Shown here one piece after another: positions 6,580 through 7,877 of a stretch of DNA of 7,877 nt; the first letter of the stretch is position 1, and each line of letters starts with the position of its first letter. The notes under the pieces are model-generated. The model saw nothing but the letters and a program-made list of their open reading frames with translations. It had not been told where the DNA came from and did no database searches. This DNA comes from Modestobacter sp. GTDB taxonomy: Bacteria > Actinomycetota > Actinomycetes > Mycobacteriales > Geodermatophilaceae. The stretch is from positions 1 through 7,877 of the forward strand of contig JAOPWG010000501.1 in assembly GCA_025965775.1 (NCBI GenBank). Direction: 5' to 3'. The translations under genes and the position numbers were made by a program.

Positions 6580-6584
6580 GGGAG
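6580..6584 (+). promoter_or_regulatory. Ribosome binding site that sets the lipoprotein start
   Basis: GGGAG lies 5 bases before the GTG at 6590. The in-frame GTG at 6584 overlaps this site and so cannot use it, which favours 6590. Confidence 0.5.
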
Positions 6585-6589
6585 TGACC

Positions 6590-7282
6590 GTGCAGCTCAA
6601 GAAGACCGCCACCAAGACCTCGCTCGCGCTCGCCCTGGCGCTGACCGCCACCCTGGGCCTGGGCGCCTGCGGCAGCAGCAACGACTCCGCGACCGCCGCC
6701 GGCTCCTCCTCCTCGACCCTGCAGACCACGGCGGCCACCGCCGTCGCCACTGTGCCGGCCGTCCCCGGCGGCACCACGGCCGTCGCCCTGGACGCCGACT
6801 TCGTCGCCGCGCTCGGCACCCTGGGCCTCACACCCGGCGTCGTCGGCGGCGCGACGCTGGCCGACGGCACCGTGACCTTCCCGATCACCGGTGGCACCGT
6901 CACCCTCTACGACCGTGAGTCCGGCTACCGCCCGTGGGTCCAGGGCGTGCTGTTCCACGAGGGCTCGGGCCTGAGCCTCACCGCCGGTGCGACGAAGGTC
7001 GAGCTGACCGACTTCACCATCGACCCGGGCAAGCCCGCCCGGCTCTTCGGGAACGTGTCGGTCAACGGCCAGCTGGCTGCCTCCAGCGCCCCGCTGTTCA
7101 ACCTGGACGGCAGCACGCTCAAGCCGCCGACGATGACCGCCGACGGGTCCGCCGTGCTCGCCGGGACCGGCGTCAAGCTGTCGCCGGAGGCCGAGGCGCT
7201 GCTGAACACGACCTTCAGCACCGACGCGCTGGCCGGTGGCCTGCTCGTCGGCATCTCGACCATCACCGTCCAGACGAAGTGA
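6590..7282 (+). CDS. Secreted lipoprotein, distantly HtaA-like, function unknown
   Basis: This protein of about 230 residues carries a clear lipoprotein signal. Residues 1-10 include three Lys, a hydrophobic Leu/Ala run spans 11-25, and the lipobox is LGAC with lipid-modified C27. A Ser/Thr/Ala-rich linker (28-58) would tether the domain to the outer face of the membrane. The rest is predicted beta-rich, with repeated Gly-Thr-Val and Leu-Thr patterns. It includes GLSLTAGATKVELTDFTID (about 125-143) and LFNLDGS (about 167-173), and ends in a Leu-Ser-Pro-Glu-Ala-Glu-Ala segment before a last strand. The order of these elements loosely recalls HtaA-type surface domains, some of which bind heme. 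I see no heme ligand pattern I would trust, so no ligand is assigned. The start is GTG 6590. A strong terminator follows, and the gene appears to stand alone. Confidence 0.85.
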   Translation: MQLKKTATKTSLALALALTATLGLGACGSSNDSATAAGSSSSTLQTTAATAVATVPAVPGGTTAVALDADFVAALGTLGLTPGVVGGATLADGTVTFPITGGTVTLYDRESGYRPWVQGVLFHEGSGLSLTAGATKVELTDFTIDPGKPARLFGNVSVNGQLAASSAPLFNLDGSTLKPPTMTADGSAVLAGTGVKLSPEAEALLNTTFSTDALAGGLLVGISTITVQTK

Positions 7283-7303
7283 GCCCTCGGGCTCACTGAG
7301 CCC
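7280..7303 (+). repeat. Alternating inverted repeat at the lipoprotein stop
   Basis: TGAGCCC (7280-7286) includes the lipoprotein stop codon. It is followed by GGGCTCA (7289-7295) and then TGAGCCC again (7297-7303). The central copy can pair with either neighbour, giving two mutually exclusive small hairpins. Confidence 0.45.
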
Positions 7304-7318
7304 GGTCACCCGTGAGCT

Positions 7319-7377
7319 GAGGCCCGACGAGCTCGGGGATGGTCCCTGTGGGGGCCACCCCCGAGCGGTCGGGCCTC
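7319..7377 (+). terminator. Long hairpin, probable terminator of the lipoprotein gene
   Basis: GAGGCCCGAC (7319-7328) pairs with GTCGGGCCTC (7368-7377), and GCTCGGGG (7331-7338) pairs with CCCCGAGC (7359-7366), with only a 2x1 internal bulge. After one mismatch, TGGTCCC (7340-7346) pairs with GGGGCCA (7351-7357) through one wobble, closing a TGTG loop. The 59-base element is almost wholly paired. It lies 36 bases after the stop and has no T-run. Its length is more than a minimal terminator needs. Confidence 0.6.
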
Positions 7378-7514
7378 TCGCGCGTCGGAGTCAGCCCGGA
7401 GCCGGGCGGCTCAGCGGCCGGTGGCCCGGCCGTCCGAGGGCCCGTCGGACGAGGACCCCCATCCGGCGGGGAGGTGCCGGCCGCTGTCGTCGCGGGGCCG
7501 GAAGGGGAGCACGG
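7378..7514. other. GC-rich intergenic stretch without a clear gene
   Basis: This lies between the lipoprotein terminator and the STAS gene end. It holds small inverted repeats: GCCCGG-AG-CCGGGC at 7394-7407 and GTCCGA with TCGGAC at 7432-7450. One minus-strand frame (7411-7512, GTG start, 33 codons) is open with high third-position GC. It is in frame with the STAS gene and is described as a finding. I see nothing else I can support. Confidence 0.4.
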
Positions 7515-7530
7515 CCGACCTGCCGGTCGG
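7515..7530 (-). terminator. Candidate terminator of the STAS gene
   Basis: Six bases past the STAS stop on the minus strand, CCGACC-GGCA-GGTCGG forms a 6-bp stem with a 4-base loop. No T-run follows. Its position is right for a short actinobacterial terminator. Confidence 0.4.
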
Positions 7531-7536
7531 TGCGCC

Positions 7537-7877
7537 CTAGCGGCGGGACTCGGCGCCGATGCCCGGCCGGGGCGACCGGACGGGGGTGCCCACGGCGGTC
7601 GTCACGCCGCCCGGGCCCGCGCAGGGCGCGGGTGTCCCGGCCTGCCGGCCCGGGGTGTCGGGGCCGGCGCCGTCGGGCAGCAGGTCGGCCCTCCCCACGA
7701 TGGTGAGCAAGCGGCGCAACGAGCGGTTCGCCCCGGTGACGATCAGCTCCCCGCCGCGATGGCGGGCGGTCTCGGCGGCCGCGATCACCGCGCGCAGCCC
7801 GCCGGCATCGCAGAAGCTGATCCCGGAGGCGTCCAGCACCCAGCAGCGGTGCAGCGTCGAGGCGAGGGTGGCCGTCG
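7537..7877 (-). CDS. STAS-domain protein, anti-sigma factor antagonist type (5' end off window)
   Basis: The reading frame runs off the right edge, so the N-terminal half of the STAS domain is missing; 112 codons are visible before TAG 7537. The visible part has the core STAS segment VLDASGISFCDAGGLRAV, then an amphipathic helix and the strand GELIVTGANRSLRRLLTIVG, as in SpoIIAA/RsbV-like proteins. Those proteins bind anti-sigma kinases and are switched off by phosphorylation of a Ser in the Asp-Ser-Ser/Gly-Gly-Leu turn. Here the turn reads CDAGGL, with Ala at the phosphorylation position. After the domain comes a tail of about 45 residues rich in Gly, Pro and Arg. A GTG at 7839 is an apparent start but falls inside the domain, so the true start is upstream of it. 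No partner kinase or sigma factor gene is in view. Confidence 0.82.
   Translation of the reverse strand, partial: TATLASTLHRCWVLDASGISFCDAGGLRAVIAAAETARHRGGELIVTGANRSLRRLLTIVGRADLLPDGAGPDTPGRQAGTPAPCAGPGGVTTAVGTPVRSPRPGIGAESRR

Larger units (their letters stand above)
6474..6589. promoter_or_regulatory. Divergent control region with clustered GTGAC motifs
   Basis: This 116-base region lies between the start codons of the cyclic-di-GMP gene and the lipoprotein. GTGAC occurs on the + strand at 6478-6482, 6502-6506, 6519-6523 and 6584-6588. On the - strand it occurs just beside the region at 6469-6473 and 6459-6463, where CCGTCACG is repeated 10 bases apart. GTTAC at 6508-6512 followed 6 bases later by GTGAC resembles the AC-N9-AC spacing reported for GlnR-type sites, but that pattern is loose. 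I see no convincing -10 box. Confidence 0.4.

Noticed and set aside
7411..7512. Separate 33-codon gene on the minus strand
   Set aside because: The GTG has no clear ribosome site, the product has no motif, and the frame is simply the continuation of the STAS frame past its stop.

Overview
This is a very GC-rich window with near-saturated GC at third codon positions, frequent GTG starts and actinobacterial-type proteins. It is most likely chromosomal DNA of a high-GC Actinomycetota. A Geodermatophilaceae-like host (Blastococcus/Modestobacter/Geodermatophilus) is my guess from style only; no marker gene here proves it. I see no tRNA, rRNA, CRISPR array, transposase or phage gene.

Layout from left to right. 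Positions 1-58 hold a short duplicated, dyad-rich element. Positions 91-2449 hold a tight two-gene + strand operon: an FAD/NAD(P) disulfide oxidoreductase with a CX4C redox centre, followed after only 4 bp by an NAD kinase. Positions 2450-2597 hold a short stretch with strong coding periodicity but no start codon, probably a gene remnant. Next come two divergent genes, a transglutaminase-like protein (2615-3400, -) and an SGNH/GDSL hydrolase (3517-4344, +), separated by a 116-bp control region with a perfect dyad. A hairpin at 4422-4442 lies between the convergent ends of the hydrolase and a large PAS-GGDEF-EAL cyclic-di-GMP protein (4449-6473, -). A 116-bp region rich in GTGAC motifs separates that gene from a divergent secreted lipoprotein (6590-7282, +). 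The lipoprotein is followed by a 59-nt long-hairpin terminator. At the right edge is a partial STAS-domain gene (7537-7877, -), whose start lies outside the window.

How the genes may work together. The oxidoreductase and NAD kinase are plausibly linked: Arg residues after the second Rossmann motif suggest NADP(H) use, and the neighbour makes NADP+. The oxidoreductase has Tyr where thiol reductases carry the catalytic His, so its reaction is probably not classical lipoamide, glutathione or mycothiol reduction. The cyclic-di-GMP protein and the lipoprotein share a divergent control region, which raises the possibility of linked control of a surface protein. The STAS protein lacks the phosphorylatable Ser of classical anti-sigma antagonists. 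I did not find a convincing wholly new multi-gene system. The most interesting items are the redox pair, the GADEF variant with an intact I-site, the start-codon hairpin before the cyclic-di-GMP gene, the Ser-less STAS protein and the gene remnant.
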